Shown one piece after another: positions 21,853-33,443 of a stretch of 64,000 nt of DNA; within the stretch, counting starts at the first letter, position 1, and every line of letters starts with the position of its first letter. Origin of the DNA: Vitellaria paradoxa (taxonomy: Eukaryota; Streptophyta; Magnoliopsida; Ericales; Sapotaceae); the NCBI GenBank assembly GCA_019916065.1, contig CM034242.1, positions 15,314,823 through 15,378,822 on the forward strand, in the 5' to 3' direction. The translations under genes and the position numbers were made by a program. The notes under the pieces were generated by a model that was given only the letters and a program-made list of their open reading frames with translations, made no database searches and was not told where the DNA came from.

Positions 21853-22481
21853 ATTTATTTTATATCTTGGTGAAATAAGAAAATAACTTATTTCATTTTA
21901 ATTAGTTTACAAAATTTTGTCATTTGCTTTATCATCTTTATAAATACCTTTTTTTTAAACAAATATTTCATAATTTATTTAATTTAATATTTTAAACATT
22001 TGCATTTTTATTGTATTTTATTTCATTACATTATTTTTAAATATTTTATCTATTCTTTTGTAGACCTAAGAATGTTTGTCTAAATTTGTAAATATCTTTT
22101 TATGAAGGATAATTATACCATTTTAAATTATACAAAATAATAGGCGTGGCCAAAAAAAAAATTATAAAAAGTCATAAGCAAGGGATATTTCTTTCCTTGC
22201 TAAAGTCAAATTTAAAAATTAAAAAATATAGGAACCTTTTTTTCAAGACACAAACATTTCCCTTTGCTTCCATTTGCTCTGCCGACGTTTCCGTGCCGCC
22301 AAACATAGCCCTTGCCGTCTCCATCCAAAGGTTTCAACCTCCAACCTTCCCCTTCACACACACACTCTCTCTCCTTCTCTTTCTCTATGAAACCCTAGTA
22401 ATTGATTTCGAGTATTTGCTTAAATTTTAGAGTTTTATTCCACTCTGAACTCTAATTCTCTCTCTGTAATCTTCAGGTGGA
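21853..22481. other. AT-rich spacer then CT-rich leader-like sequence
   Basis: 22260-22400 is CT-rich with (CT) and (CA) runs and AAACCCTAG, resembling the 5' leader of an expressed plant gene. It sits directly before the CRD1 exon relic, but no start codon joins in frame. Confidence 0.4.
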
Positions 22482-22722
22482 ACTCTTGTTTCATGACCAA
22501 GTTCTCGAAAAGCTCCAATGGCAACTCACTAGCGGCATTCTTGTGTAAGAGTTCAAGACCGATTACAATCAGGCCCATTTCGTCAGGAACAAGGAGTTCA
22601 AGGAGTCTACCGACAAAATTTAAGGCCCTCATTACCAGAACTTCGTCGAGTTCTTGGAGAGTTCTTATATTGCCAAGTTCTCTGGATTCCTTCTTTATAA
22701 GGAGCTCGGAAGAAAGCTCAAG
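22482..22722 (+). pseudogene. CRD1: exon relic of Mg-protoporphyrin IX monomethyl ester cyclase (CRD1/CHL27)
   Basis: Read from 22482, the segment shows [30 protein letters not shown] and [14 protein letters not shown]. That is the N-terminal half of the di-iron domain of the aerobic cyclase that closes ring E of chlorophyll in plastids. It includes the FLER Glu, probably a di-iron ligand region. Two in-frame TAA stops occur at about 22547 and 22619. The piece is bordered by an AG acceptor (CTTCAG, ending 22480) and a GTAGAG donor (22722-22727). It was therefore copied as genomic DNA with its splice sites rather than from mRNA. No other exon of the gene was found nearby. Confidence 0.85.
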
Positions 22723-22727
22723 GTAGA

Positions 22728-23900
22728 GTACTCTCTCTCCGTATTCCATTTCATTTCATTTTTTTTTTATTTCTCCCAATTTTTACAATTTTCCCTAGTT
22801 TCCTAATGTGTACTTAGTTCCCTGAGTTGTTGTCAATTTGTCATTGTTTCTTTGAATTTATATTTTTCCAGTTGTATATATATTGCTGTGGTGGTTAATT
22901 GCTAAGAGAAGTGGTGGAACTGCTTGTTGAATCACAATCGTGGTTATAAATTTACAATTAGAAGTTGTCCAAATTTCAGAATTTGGACAACTATATTATA
23001 TAATATTTGAAATCAAGTCTAGAATGCATCCAAATTATTTCAATTGAAGCATTATAGAATCTGTCTAAAATGCGCCAAAACTCAGGAATTACCATTACAA
23101 TTGCCGTTGTTTTTATAATGAATTTTTCATGTGGTTAAAATATGAAAATGATAGGATCACTTTTAGTATTTTTTTTTTTTTTTAAGGATTAGTAGCTTTG
23201 CAATGGGTAAGCTTTAATGGGAGTTATTTTTTATGCTGGATTTTCATTTTTATATTGGTAGGAGTTCTTTATTTCATGTTTTAAGTGCCAATTGAAAGAT
23301 GAATCTTCATTTGATTATTTAACTCCTTTTCCAAATTCTTTATGGATAAACGTATATTAAAAGCATGATTGAAACATAAATTTGGTCAGGGAAAATAAAA
23401 TGGTAGAGAATGGAAAAGAAAGAAGAACGAATAACAAAGAACAAGGCAACATAAAATCCAAAAAATTATTTATTATTTGGTTGTGTTAAAAAATATAATT
23501 AAGAAAATAGAAGGTATTTCATAATACACTAGATGCTTCCAATATATCAATTAATCTTTTGTAATTCACTTATTCAAAGACTGGCAAAAAATCTAGGGAA
23601 AGACCTTGAATGCTGTCCGATTTCTGTGAAGAAACAAAGAAGCCCATAGCATACAACCGGAAAGCAATTTCCCTTCTGGGTTTGCTCTCAGCTCCATAAT
23701 ATAGATAGAGTTGTCATTTGGAATGAAAATCAAAAAGGGTTTTCGAGGGAATGATTGTTTGTAAGCTCAAACTACTTAGTAAGGCACAAGAAGCGATTGA
23801 TGTCTAACATAAATTTTATTACTGTATGGAATCCAATCTCATTTTCTTCACGTGATTTCAGATTTTTTTTCTTGAATTTCAGACCAGCAGACTTTATTTT
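22728..23900. other. non-coding, possibly relic intron sequence
   Basis: T-rich, with no exon recognised. A poly-T run lies at 23168-23183. The junction with copia sequence is near 23885-23905. Confidence 0.5.
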
Positions 23901-23989
23901 TGGCATGCCTGTGGATTCCTCACCTCCACCATCCACTCTTAAGCCTTCTCTTGCTGTTTCTACTCCATCATCACCTAAGTTTCACCATC

Positions 23990-25590
23990 TCACCTAGGTA
24001 AAAGCTCCTCCTCCCTATCTTAAAGATTACCATTGCTATTCTGCTATTGCTTTTCTTTACGAGCCTCACTCTTATCGTGAGGCCAGTTCTAACCTACTTT
24101 GGTAGCAAGCAATGAATGATAAGCTCAATGCTCTTATTTTTACCCATACTTTGGACCCAGTTGACTTGCCACCTCACAAAACTGTAGTAGAGTGTAAATG
24201 GGTCTATAAAATAAAAACTCACGCAGATGGATCAGTGGAGTGTTATAAAGCTTGCCTTGTTGCGAAATGATTTACTGAGGAGTATGGCATTGATTATAAG
24301 GAGACTTTTGCTTTTGTGGCTCGCTTGACTTCTTTTCGGTCTTTACTTGCCGTTGTAGCTATTCGGTGATGGAAATTATTCTAGATGGATGTCAAAAATA
24401 CCTTCCTTAATGGTGATCTTACTAATAAGGTCTACATGATACCTCCTCCTAGATATGCTTATCCTCCTCAAAAAGTTTGTCGACTTCGTAAGGCACTTTA
24501 TGGGCTTAAACAGCCTCCCCGAGGTTGGTTTTCTAAGTTTAGTTCTCCTCTAGCTCAGCAAGGTTTTGCACCCAGTGCTTATAACTCTGCATTGTTAATT
24601 CGTTGCTCATCTATTGGTATAATTCTTCTACTGCGTTATGTTGATGATATAGTTATAACTGGTGATGATTTATCTGGGATTAATGCACTTTAGTAGTTTC
24701 TTAGTCAACACTTTGAAATAAAGGATTTGGGCAAACTTAGCTATTTCTTAGGTCTTGAGGTCACTTCCAGTTCTCAAAAATATTATCTCTCCCAAGCTAA
24801 ATATGCTTCTGACCTTCTATCTCGAGCTGGTCTCATTGATAATAAAACTATTGATAGTCTTTTGGAGACTAATGTGAACTTATTTGCAATTGAGGGTGAA
24901 CTCTTGTCTGATCTTACTCATTATCGAAAACTTGTTGGAAGTCTCATTTATCTTACTGTGACTCATCCTGACATCTCTTATGCTGTTACTTTGGTTAGCC
25001 AGTTTATGCATGCACCTCAATCTACTCATTATGCAGTTGTTTTTCAGATTCTGAGGGATATCAAGAGTACTTTATTTCATGGGCTTCTCTTTTCCTCGTC
25101 CTCACCATTACAGTTGTATGCTTTTTCGAGTACCGATTGGGCTGGTGACCCTACTGATCATTGTTCTGCTACTAGGTATTACTTCTTTCTTGGTATTTCA
25201 CTCATCTCTTAGCAAAGTAAAAAGCAGTCTGTCATTACTCACTTTAGCACTGAGGCTGAATATCGTGCATTTGCTGATTCTACTTCTGAGCTCATCTAGC
25301 TACGCTGGCTTCTTCCAAATATCGGTCTCTCTTTCAGCAATAGCACTCTTCTATATTGTGATAATACTAGTGCCATTCAGATTGCTCATAATAATATCTT
25401 TCATGAGCATACGAAGCATATAAAGATTCACTGTCATTTCATTCACCATTATGTTAAACAAAGCACTCTTCAGTTGTCCCATATTTCTTTTGCTGATCAA
25501 CTTGCAAACACTTTCACTAAATCTCATCTCTTGGTCGTCATCATGAGCTTGTGCTCAAACTCAAGTTGGCCTCTTCATTACCATCTTGAG
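23990..25590 (+). pseudogene. copia reverse transcriptase-RNase H remnant
   Basis: Order of motifs: [13 protein letters not shown] (about 24195), YGIDYKETFAFVARL, MDVKNTFLNGDL (24385), CRLRKALYGLKQPPRGW (about 24478-24530), the catalytic box YVDDIVITGDD (about 24640-24672), DLGKLSYFLGLEV, HPDISYAVTLVSQFMHAP, then RNase H with STDWAGDPTDHCSATRYYFFLG, TEAEYRAFA and ADQLANTFTK near 25495-25520. The polymerase box is intact, but stops at about 23996, 24103, 24269, 24369, 24382, 24693, 25210 and 25299 make it dead. Unlike the Tat element, the breaks are mostly single stops in one frame. Confidence 0.92.
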
Positions 25591-25602
25591 TTTAAGGAAG
25601 GG

Positions 25603-25789
25603 TGTTGATATATACAGAATTAGGAAATCATAATCTTGTGTATAGAAATTAGGAAATCCTTTTCATTATAGGACTTTATTTTAGTTTTGCCTATATAAAG
25701 GCTTCTTTGTATTCTTGTACAAACAAGACATCAATACAATTCTTCTATTTTTCATTAGTTCAATTCTTTATTTTCTCTTTATTTTAACA
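25603..25789 (+). repeat. copia 3' LTR
   Basis: 187 bp, TGTTGATATA...TTTTAACA, preceded by the purine tract AAGGAAGGG. TATATAAAGG at 25694-25703 is the promoter TATA box. The short LTR length and TGTTGATATA start are usual for small plant copia families. Confidence 0.88.
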
Positions 25790-25829
25790 ACCCGCTTAAC
25801 CCCAATCTGATAAGTGCAATTATTTGAGT
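25790..25829. other. short flank resembling hAT interior
   Basis: CAATCTGATAAGTGC at 25803-25817 recurs at 25872-25886 inside the neighbouring hAT element. This suggests the copia and hAT elements landed in an older relative. Confidence 0.5.
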
Positions 25830-25837
25830 CTTACAAG

Positions 25838-26675
25838 TAGGGATGGCAATTTCAACCCACTTAGACATGTACCTGTTCGACCGCAATCTGATAAGTGCGG
25901 TTATTTTTAAATTTCACGGGTAATGAGGTGAGTTAGAGTATAAAAATAAAATAACCATAAGGTACGAGTATGGGATGGTAAATGTAGTGTACCCGACGGG
26001 TATTACCCGAACCCACATTGATTACCTGATTATAGAGTACTTTGTGGATATTACCTGATTACCGCCTAAATTACCCACACCAATTATTCAATTACCAACC
26101 TAAATTATAGAATATCTGAATTTATGTAAATAATACCATCAATTATCATACTAAATTATATATAGTATTGTTCATTTAATTAATACCAAATAACTCGAGA
26201 TTCTGATGCCAAATAATTTATTTTAGACTTATGATTTGGTTCTCAATATAACGAACATACACATTTTTTTTTTTTTTTACTTAATTATAGTAGAGGTGTA
26301 AGATGAGATCAAATATGGGATTTTTTTTTAATTTTATTTTTTATAAAAGTAATATAATAAATTTTACTAAGTAAAAAATATTTTAATACTTTTATTAAAA
26401 ATAATTTTTTTAGTCTATTAAGATGTAAAATTACTTATAAGATTATTATATTCAAATAACTTTTTAATCTTTGTTCTTGATTTAACCATCTCATATTTGA
26501 AGGTTATGGGCACTCAATTACGCGATGGATATCCAATTACTCGATGGATCAGGAGACGGTGGTTAATTTAAAATAACCATCAAGTACTTGCTTAGTCCGA
26601 GTATTGTTTTTATCCGACGGATTTGGAGATGGTATAGACGATACTAGACCCCGATCCGATTTGTTGCCATCCTTG
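25838..26675. mobile_element. non-autonomous hAT element 1
   Basis: 838 bp. Terminal inverted repeats are TAGGGATGGCAA (left) and TTGCCATCCTTG (right). The 8-bp duplication CTTACAAG is at 25830-25837 and 26676-26683. The interior has CGGGTATTACCCG and similar GGGTA/TACCC palindromic words and codes for nothing. An 8-bp duplication with TAGGG ends is the hAT hallmark. Confidence 0.92.
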
Positions 26676-26683
26676 CTTACAAG

Positions 26684-26976
26684 TAAAGGTGGATATTTTA
26701 GGCCTAACCCGCCAAGTCTATTCTATTTTTTGGGGTTGGAGATTGATTTTGTAGTGTCGATCCATTTTAGAATATTAAGAAATATATATTTTTATATTAT
26801 TTTATTTGTATTTTTTATAAAAAGTTTTAAAAATATTTATTTTTTATCTAAAAGTATAGTTTAACTATTTGTTTTCAAATAAATGGATTATGTGGATGAA
26901 TTTGAAAATTAAACCTAAACCCAATGAGTGAAAAAATATTCATTACCCAAGCTGCCCCGCCTTGTGGCCACCTCTA
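26684..26976. mobile_element. non-autonomous hAT element 2, abutting element 1
   Basis: 293 bp. Ends are TAAAGGTGG (left) and CCACCTCTA (right). The left duplication is CTTACAAG (26676-26683, shared with element 1) and the right one CTTGTAAG (26977-26984), differing by two transitions. The interior is AT-rich with GGCCTAACCCG and AACCTAAACCC words. Confidence 0.75.
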
Positions 26977-26984
26977 CTTGTAAG

Positions 26985-27145
26985 TATGATATGGTGCCAT
27001 GTTTAACATTGGTAAAAGAAAATAGAGAAAAAAAAAATAGACAAAAAGATAGAGAAAAAAAATAAAAAATTTTGAGTCTATAAAATAATAAAAAATAGAA
27101 ATTAGAAAAAGTTGTGACAAGTGCCACATCACTCCCAACTCGATA
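26985..27145. other. AT-rich spacer with (TA)n
   Basis: A-rich, with a (TA)n tract at 27143-27160. Nothing else seen. Confidence 0.6.
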
Positions 27146-27650
27146 TATATATATATATAAAATAAAATAGAACAGTTTTTAAAAATATCATTCTCACAAA
27201 CTAAAATTCAACGGTTAATAATTATTTTTTATTTCATTTAACGATTGAGATAATTTTTATATTTTTAACTTCCCGTTCAATTTTTATTTTAGTGAATCCC
27301 ACTATCATTTATTTCACAAAATGGATTGGAGATTTTAAATTTCACAATATTTCAAAAGTTGAGATTATATACAAATAAAAATTGTCAACTTAAATTTCGT
27401 TCAATTATGATTTCTAGGAAGTTGAACCTTCCAAATTAAAGTACCATAATTTGTATTTTCTTTTATGATACTTATTAAAAATTAATTGGAGAGAAAGACC
27501 AAAACACATAAAATTTTGAAAAAAATTAAAACTTATGAATTATCTTAATTTTTTCTATTTGAACGTTTTGTCCAGAGTTTAAACTATATAAGAAACTTAA
27601 TATTAATTTTATTTAGAGTGTCGTAGGCACAGATTATTGTTAGTATATGT
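27146..27650 (-). repeat. dispersed repeat family B, copy 1 (inverted relative to copies 2 and 3)
   Basis: The reverse complement matches 50943-51470 over its length: TAATAATCYGTG, ACACTCTGAA/ACACTCTAAA, AGTTTCTTATATA, GTTGACAATT, GTGGATCC-like, AACCGTTGAAT and TAAAATAG words in the same order. Non-coding; superfamily unknown. Confidence 0.7.
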
Positions 27651-28345
27651 ATATATAAGATTTGTACTCCCATTCCTATTACCATTGATACTAAAAAGTG
27701 CCATTATTTTTTCCTTCCCTTGTGCAAGTTCCAAACAAGCTTTTATTTGTGAGTTTAAGAGGGGAAAAAATATTAATAACAAGATTAAAAAAAGAGAAAT
27801 TATAACAAAAATTTTCTGTTTACTTAGGAGTTTGTGATAAAAAATAATCATTTTATTTAATGCGATCAATAGAAGAAAAGAAATTATAATAATTTTTTAT
27901 TTATTTAGAAGTTTAATAAAAAAATAATAATTTTATTTCTATTTATTTGCGAGTTAAAAAGAAATATAAAAAAGTATGTATTGTTATTTTTTTCAATTAT
28001 ATCCTTTAATATATTTGTTATTATTATAAGGATATGCATGTAATTAAATTTTTTCTTGTTCTAACGGACAAATTTTTTATTATAAAAAGTTGTTTAAAGA
28101 ATTTTTTATTTTTCAATTATAAATATACTAAAATATTTAGATTCCGTTTCTTCCTCATTTTTTTCTTTTTTATTTATTTTTCTACAGTTAAAACTAGGAT
28201 TGGCAATATTTGAGCTTGATTCGAAAACAACTTAGTTAGAACTCGGTTCATGATCTCAACGAGCTCAATTTGTGAGTCATTTAAAAATTTGATTCGAAAA
28301 CTCGTGAGTCGATTCGATAAAATAATATATATTTATAATATTTAC
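27651..28345. other. AT-rich spacer
   Basis: TTTATTTGNGAGTTTAA recurs at 27742, 27887-27915 and 27940-27960, a weak local repeat. A possible older hAT-like start TAGGATTGGCAA lies at about 28196. No gene. Confidence 0.5.
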
Positions 28346-28463
28346 TAGGGGTGGTAAAGTTAATCCCTACCCATCAACCCGCCCAATTAAACCTATAATA
28401 AATGAGTTTGGGTCCTATTATTTTAGTAATTAAGTTGTTATTGGGTAAATCATAAAACACCCA

Positions 28464-29302
28464 TGAAAATTCGTAATCTGCTAGTTATCCCAATCAATTA
28501 ATCACAAGCACATGAATGTAGAAAAGCAGTATAAAAGAAACGAGAAAACCCACATAAGGAAATCTCAAAAACTTTCACTAAAAATAAGCGTTGGTTACAA
28601 ACTCCAATTTCTTTGGATAGATTGACTCATTGACTCTATATTCAATTAATATTTGCTCGAATTCTCAACACACCAACTCCTTTAGTGAAAGTCCTCCGAC
28701 TCTTCAAAGGCACAATATCAAATCCTCGGCAACTCTCTTGCTGAATTCTTAGCATTTCAAATATTCGAACTCCTTTGAATCACGCAGTTGCATAGATCTT
28801 TTGGCTCAGTGGTGAGAGAATAATGGGATTTTCTGTCTCGCAATTTGATGTATATTCTCTTAGTGTGTTAAACCCTAAGTACGTCCAGAGGATATATATA
28901 GCAAAGCCTGAGATGTTCAGGGTTTGGCAAACAGAGCCTTAATATGCTGGAAATTCTTCATCGCGAGAAGGTTGCACCAGCGCCCATCTTGTGGCCTTCT
29001 CGTAGCCTTCTCCAGGGGATCTCGTGAATCAGTGTGAGCTTCCCGCACAGCCATTCTTCTGAAATATGGTCTCGACTTTATCTTGCGGGTACCTGCAGCC
29101 ATCTAACAGTCTTCCTATGCTATTGTATTCTAATTCTATTTGGCTTTTTCTAGACTTCCAGGATTATGCAAAAGTAGTTTTTCTGAAGCCTTCATATTTT
29201 TACTTAACTTAAGACTCTAGTGCCTTAGTCTACTCTAAGTCTAAAAGTTACAAACTCTTTCTTTGACCATGGATTTACCAATTTACAATTTTAGCCTTAA
29301 CA
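28464..29302 (-). repeat. 3' LTR of nested element
   Basis: 839 bp, TGAAAATTC...CTTAACA on the plus strand. On the minus strand it begins TGTTAAGG and is preceded by the purine tract AAAGGGAAAGAT (29303-29315). Confidence 0.92.
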
Positions 29303-29315
29303 ATCTTTCCCTTTG

Positions 29316-31440
29316 GCAATTCCATATCAAAACTCAATATATGATATTGCAATTGAAATAAACCTAAATTATGGCCCCAGTAAACATTGCAATGATCAAC
29401 ATGCTTTGATTATTAAACCTGTTTGCTGCACACCTAAACAGATTGATCAAGGCATCGTGTGGCAATAAGAAATAATAATAAAACATTAAAAAAAATATTC
29501 TCTCCTTTAATTAACCCACACAAAACATTTATTATCAAAACGTTAACTGTTCTCCCCCTTAATTAACTGACTTCTCTTCAACCATTCTCCCCCTTAAATA
29601 TTCTCCCCCTTATTGAAATGAATTGATTACAAAAATAAGGTATAACATGTATTCTTGATCAATTCATTCCACGTTCTATTTTCCCAAACACAAAGCTAAA
29701 CATAGTTTCCAATTTTGGCCATACATAAATAGCAATAAATAAAAACTCCAAGAGCCACCTTACTATTTATGTTATGAGTTGTTTACACATGTCATTCTAA
29801 TGGTCAAATGCCTGTGCAGTGTGTGAAATAAAGTTTGAATGCAACATGATTAATACCTTTCACATACTCGCATGAATTTTAAAATTGCTCATTTTGGACT
29901 TTGAATTGAATTAAGTAAAGTATGCAGTGTTACCCCTTCAACTAGTTTCTCCTCAATTCATTGTTTTCAACTATACTCTATTTTTCTTTTTTTTTTTAAA
30001 TTTCATCTGGTTATTTTTTTTATATAATTACTTGGTGACTTTTACACACTAATGGGTATGCAGTCATCTTCCTATATCATCGAACCCAGAGGGTGGTTAT
30101 TTTGATAACCTGCACATCAACAGACTTGCTTCACTTTATCCAATTGGTAGCCATTTCTAAGTGATTTTACTTTGTAAAAACTCAAGAGCAACCAATAATC
30201 AAAAAAGAAGAATTTATTAAAACAATTGACTAATGGAAAAAGATTTCTCATGATGTACTAAACTTCGTGCAATTATAATTGGCATATCACTACCATGACA
30301 AGGAACAACAAAACATAAGATTTAGGTTCATCAAGCAATTTAAATTCATAACCACTATGTAGATCAACAATTTTAATCCTGTGATTTTGAAGTGTGTATG
30401 AAGTAATAAAACACGAAGAATATCACAAAGAATAACATTGCACCAAAAAAAATATTTTTATTATCTTAAAAAAAAATCTAATCTACATGATTTCATAGAA
30501 TTAGGTAAGAATATAACACTGACGCATATCCTAGTTCATGAAAAAAAATTACCTTTACATGTCGAGGCTCACCCCTTCAACATCCTTAGGGGTGTGGGTG
30601 CTGTATAAGTCACTCTTGCTAACCCAAACAGTTCTTATTTTTGAAAAAAAAAAATATTTTGAGTCTTAAGGTTGTTGGGTTTTGAAAAAAATTTCTTTCT
30701 ATTCTTCCTCACTGGCCAAGCCATGTTAGGTCTAGAATTAAAACATGATTCTTGAAACTTCAATGGGTCAAACCTATTTGACACTTGAAAATTAGGTCTC
30801 AAAAAATTCCTAGTGCCAACATAGGATAGGGGTAACCTATACAATTTATGACAATGAGGTCTTGTGTGACCTTATATACACAATGAAAACATATAGGAAC
30901 AAACTTACGCTGCAAGTTAAAAGGCATACCTTTGGGCATTTGAAAATAGGATCTTAATTGATTACCTTTCTTGTGTTAAGGAGCTTTAACTATTTTTGGA
31001 GCAGTTTTCTTTGAAGATTGAAACTGAATCAAGTTAGGTTTTTTCTTCTCACTTAGCGTAGCTTTAACTTCAAAATTGACCTCCTGCTTGCCAGGGTAGC
31101 TAAGCCCTTTTTCGTCACTTGGGCTCTTTTTTATCCCAAGTATGTCATCAAGTTAGGAGGATACTATATTCATCTTAGATTGCATGGTTTGCAGCTTTGC
31201 CTAGGCTCTTTCAATTCACTGTCTTTTTTATCCAGTTTGGTCTTGAAGGCTGTTATCAATTCATTTTAAGTTTTCTTGCTTGCTTTAAGACTATCAAATT
31301 TCCTTTGTAACTATTTCAGGGCAATTTTTAGACTGTTTCTCTCCCTTTCAATATTTTATTCTTCACAGTCAATTTTTCATTTTGTTTATGAAGTTTACGA
31401 CAATTTTGGTATAATTGTTCATATGTCTCTTCAACATCTA
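29316..31440 (-). other. interior of nested element without recognisable pol
   Basis: Holds CCCCCTT/TTCTCCC words at 29551-29610 and AT-rich stretches. A weak minus-strand open piece at 30844-30635 and Lys/Thr-rich pieces near 31130-30960 may be leftover gag C-terminus. No protease, integrase or RT motif was found on either strand. Confidence 0.65.
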
Positions 31441-31449
31441 CTTATTCAT

Positions 31450-32385
31450 CTATATTTTCTTCAACTTCACTTTCAGATGATTCTTCTTTCTTACTCTTAG
31501 AAGAGGATGACTTTGTTGCATTTGAGGGGGCACTAGCTCTAGCCATAAATGCAGTATAATTCTCTGGATAATCATCTGAAGATGAGAAGGTACTAGATTA
31601 ATCATCTGAATCATCAAGAGTTGCATTGAGTACCTTCTTCTTACTCTTCTTATTTTCACAATCTTGAGCTATGTGACCATAACCCTGGCACTCGTAATAC
31701 TTCCCGCCCTTGGACTTGTTTTCTTTCTTCTTTTTCTCTAAAGGTTTCCCTGTTTTAGCTTTTTCATTCTTCTTTGTCTTTCCATGCTTGCTATCATTCT
31801 TTTTGAAGAATTTTCTGATTTTCTTTGTATAAATAGCAATTTCTTCAAGAGAAGAGATTAACTCATGATTACTAGAGGAGGATTCGTCTTCCTTAACAGT
31901 TTTTAGAGCAACTTCTCTGGATTTTGGTTTAATCATATTGGCTTCATAAATCTACAAAAAGCCAACTAAGTCTTCTACCCGCATCATGTCTACACCACTG
32001 ACTTTTTCAATAGCGGTGACTTTTGCTTAAAAAGATATTGGTAGAGAGCGAAGAATCTTGCTTACAATCCTTCAGTTTAGAATTTGTTCTATAAGGTTGA
32101 AGCTAGTGTTGACAATATCGCTTAGCTTCGTACAAATTGTCAAAAGATTCATCCTCGGGCATCTTCAAGTTTTTAAACTCTGAAGTTATTTTCTGCAATA
32201 TAGACTTCTTTACTGTGGAATTGCCTTCATGAGTTAACTTGAGAATAATCCATGCTTCCTTGGTAATCTCACAGCTTGATAGTCTTCTAAATTCATCAGC
32301 AGACACAGCACAAAATATAGCACTTACGGCTTTGTAATTCCACTCCGCTTTTTCTTGCTCTACCCTAGTCCAGGTATTCATTGGC
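31450..32385 (-). pseudogene. copia-type gag remnant with zinc knuckle
   Basis: Minus strand. 32381-32103 reads MNTWTRVEQEKAEWNYKAVSAIFCAVSADEFRRL...AWIILKLTHEGNSTVKKS...LKMPEDESF, the UBN2-type gag of plant copia elements. 31936-31598 is Lys-rich and contains YYECQGYGHIAQDC, a CCHC zinc knuckle whose first Cys is Tyr. Then comes a Ser/Asp-rich tail to about 31450. Frame changes separate the pieces, so the protein is not made whole. Gag would form the particle and bind RNA through the knuckle. Confidence 0.85.
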
Positions 32386-32607
32386 TTTTATACAGTCACA
32401 TTATCGACTGTATGAGTTTGTTTTATCTAACTGTTTTCAATGGACAACCATATTTTGACGTTTAAAGAGATCAGATGAGTCCTTATACGAACCTTCCAAT
32501 ATGCATAATTTGTGCCATCGAACCATGGAGGTCTAGTACTCGAACCACCTTCTTTAGAGGGATCGATCTAGCAAGTAATAAGATCACGTTTTTCACTCAA
32601 AAACAAA

Positions 32608-32624
32608 CCTGCTTTGATACCAGT
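32608..32624 (-). promoter_or_regulatory. primer binding site of nested element
   Basis: On the minus strand, ACTGGTATCAAAGCAGG follows the 5' LTR. It is a slightly diverged tRNA-Met type site. Confidence 0.75.
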
Positions 32625-33443
32625 TGAAAATTCATAATCTACTAGTTATCCCAATCAATCAATCACACGCACGTGAATGTAAAAAGCAATACAAAAGAAA
32701 TGAGGAAACCCACATCGAAAAACCTCAAAAACTTTCACTAAGAATAAGCGTGGTTACAAACTCCAATCTCTTGATAGATCGACTCATCGACTGTATACTC
32801 TATTGATGTTTGCTCGAATCCTTGACACACCAACTCCTTTAATGAAAGCCCTCCGACTCCTCGAAGGCATAACACCAAATCCTTAGCAACTCTCTTACTG
32901 AATCCTCAACACTTTAAAGATTCAAACTCCTTCGAATTTCGAATCACGTAAATGCACAGATCTTTTAGCTAAGTGGTTGAGAGAATAATTGGACTTACTG
33001 TCTCGCAATCTGATATATACTCTCTATGTAATAAATCCTAAGTACGTCCAGAGGATATATATAGCAAAGCCTAGGACGTTTAGGGTTTGGCAAATAGAGC
33101 CTTAGTGTGCTGAAAATTCTTCATTGCAGGAAAGTTGCACTTGTGCCCATCCCACGGCCTTCCCGCAAATCAATGTGGGCTTTTCACACGGTCAATCTTT
33201 TGAAATCTGGTCTCGCCTCTATCCTGCAAGTACCTGCGGCCATCCAGCGGTCTTCCTGCATTATTATATTTTAACTCTGTTTGACTTTTTTTAGACTGCC
33301 AGGATTATGCAAAATCAGTTTTTCTGAGGCCTTCATACTTTTATTTGGCTTAAGACTCTAGTGTCTTAGTCTACACTAAGTCTAAAAGTTACAAACTTTT
33401 TCTTTGATCATGAATTTGTCAATTTACAATTTTAATCTTAACA
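32625..33443 (-). repeat. 5' LTR of nested element
   Basis: 819 bp, matching 28464-29302 with frequent substitutions and small indels. This shows an old insertion. Confidence 0.92.

Larger units (their letters stand above)
23905..25789 (+). mobile_element. 5'-truncated Ty1/copia retrotransposon
   Basis: Only the RT/RNase H end of pol and the 3' LTR remain; gag, protease and integrase are absent. The left break is near 23885-23905 and the right end is the LTR terminus at 25789. Confidence 0.92.
28464..33443 (-). mobile_element. gag-only LTR retrotransposon nested in hAT element 3
   Basis: 4980 bp on the minus strand. LTRs lie at 28464-29302 (3') and 32625-33443 (5'). The target duplication is ACCCA (28459-28463) and ACTCA (33444-33448), one transition apart. 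The 3.3-kb interior has a gag of the copia type next to the 5' LTR, then about 2 kb with no protease, integrase or RT. It is therefore non-autonomous, or an element that lost pol. Confidence 0.92.
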
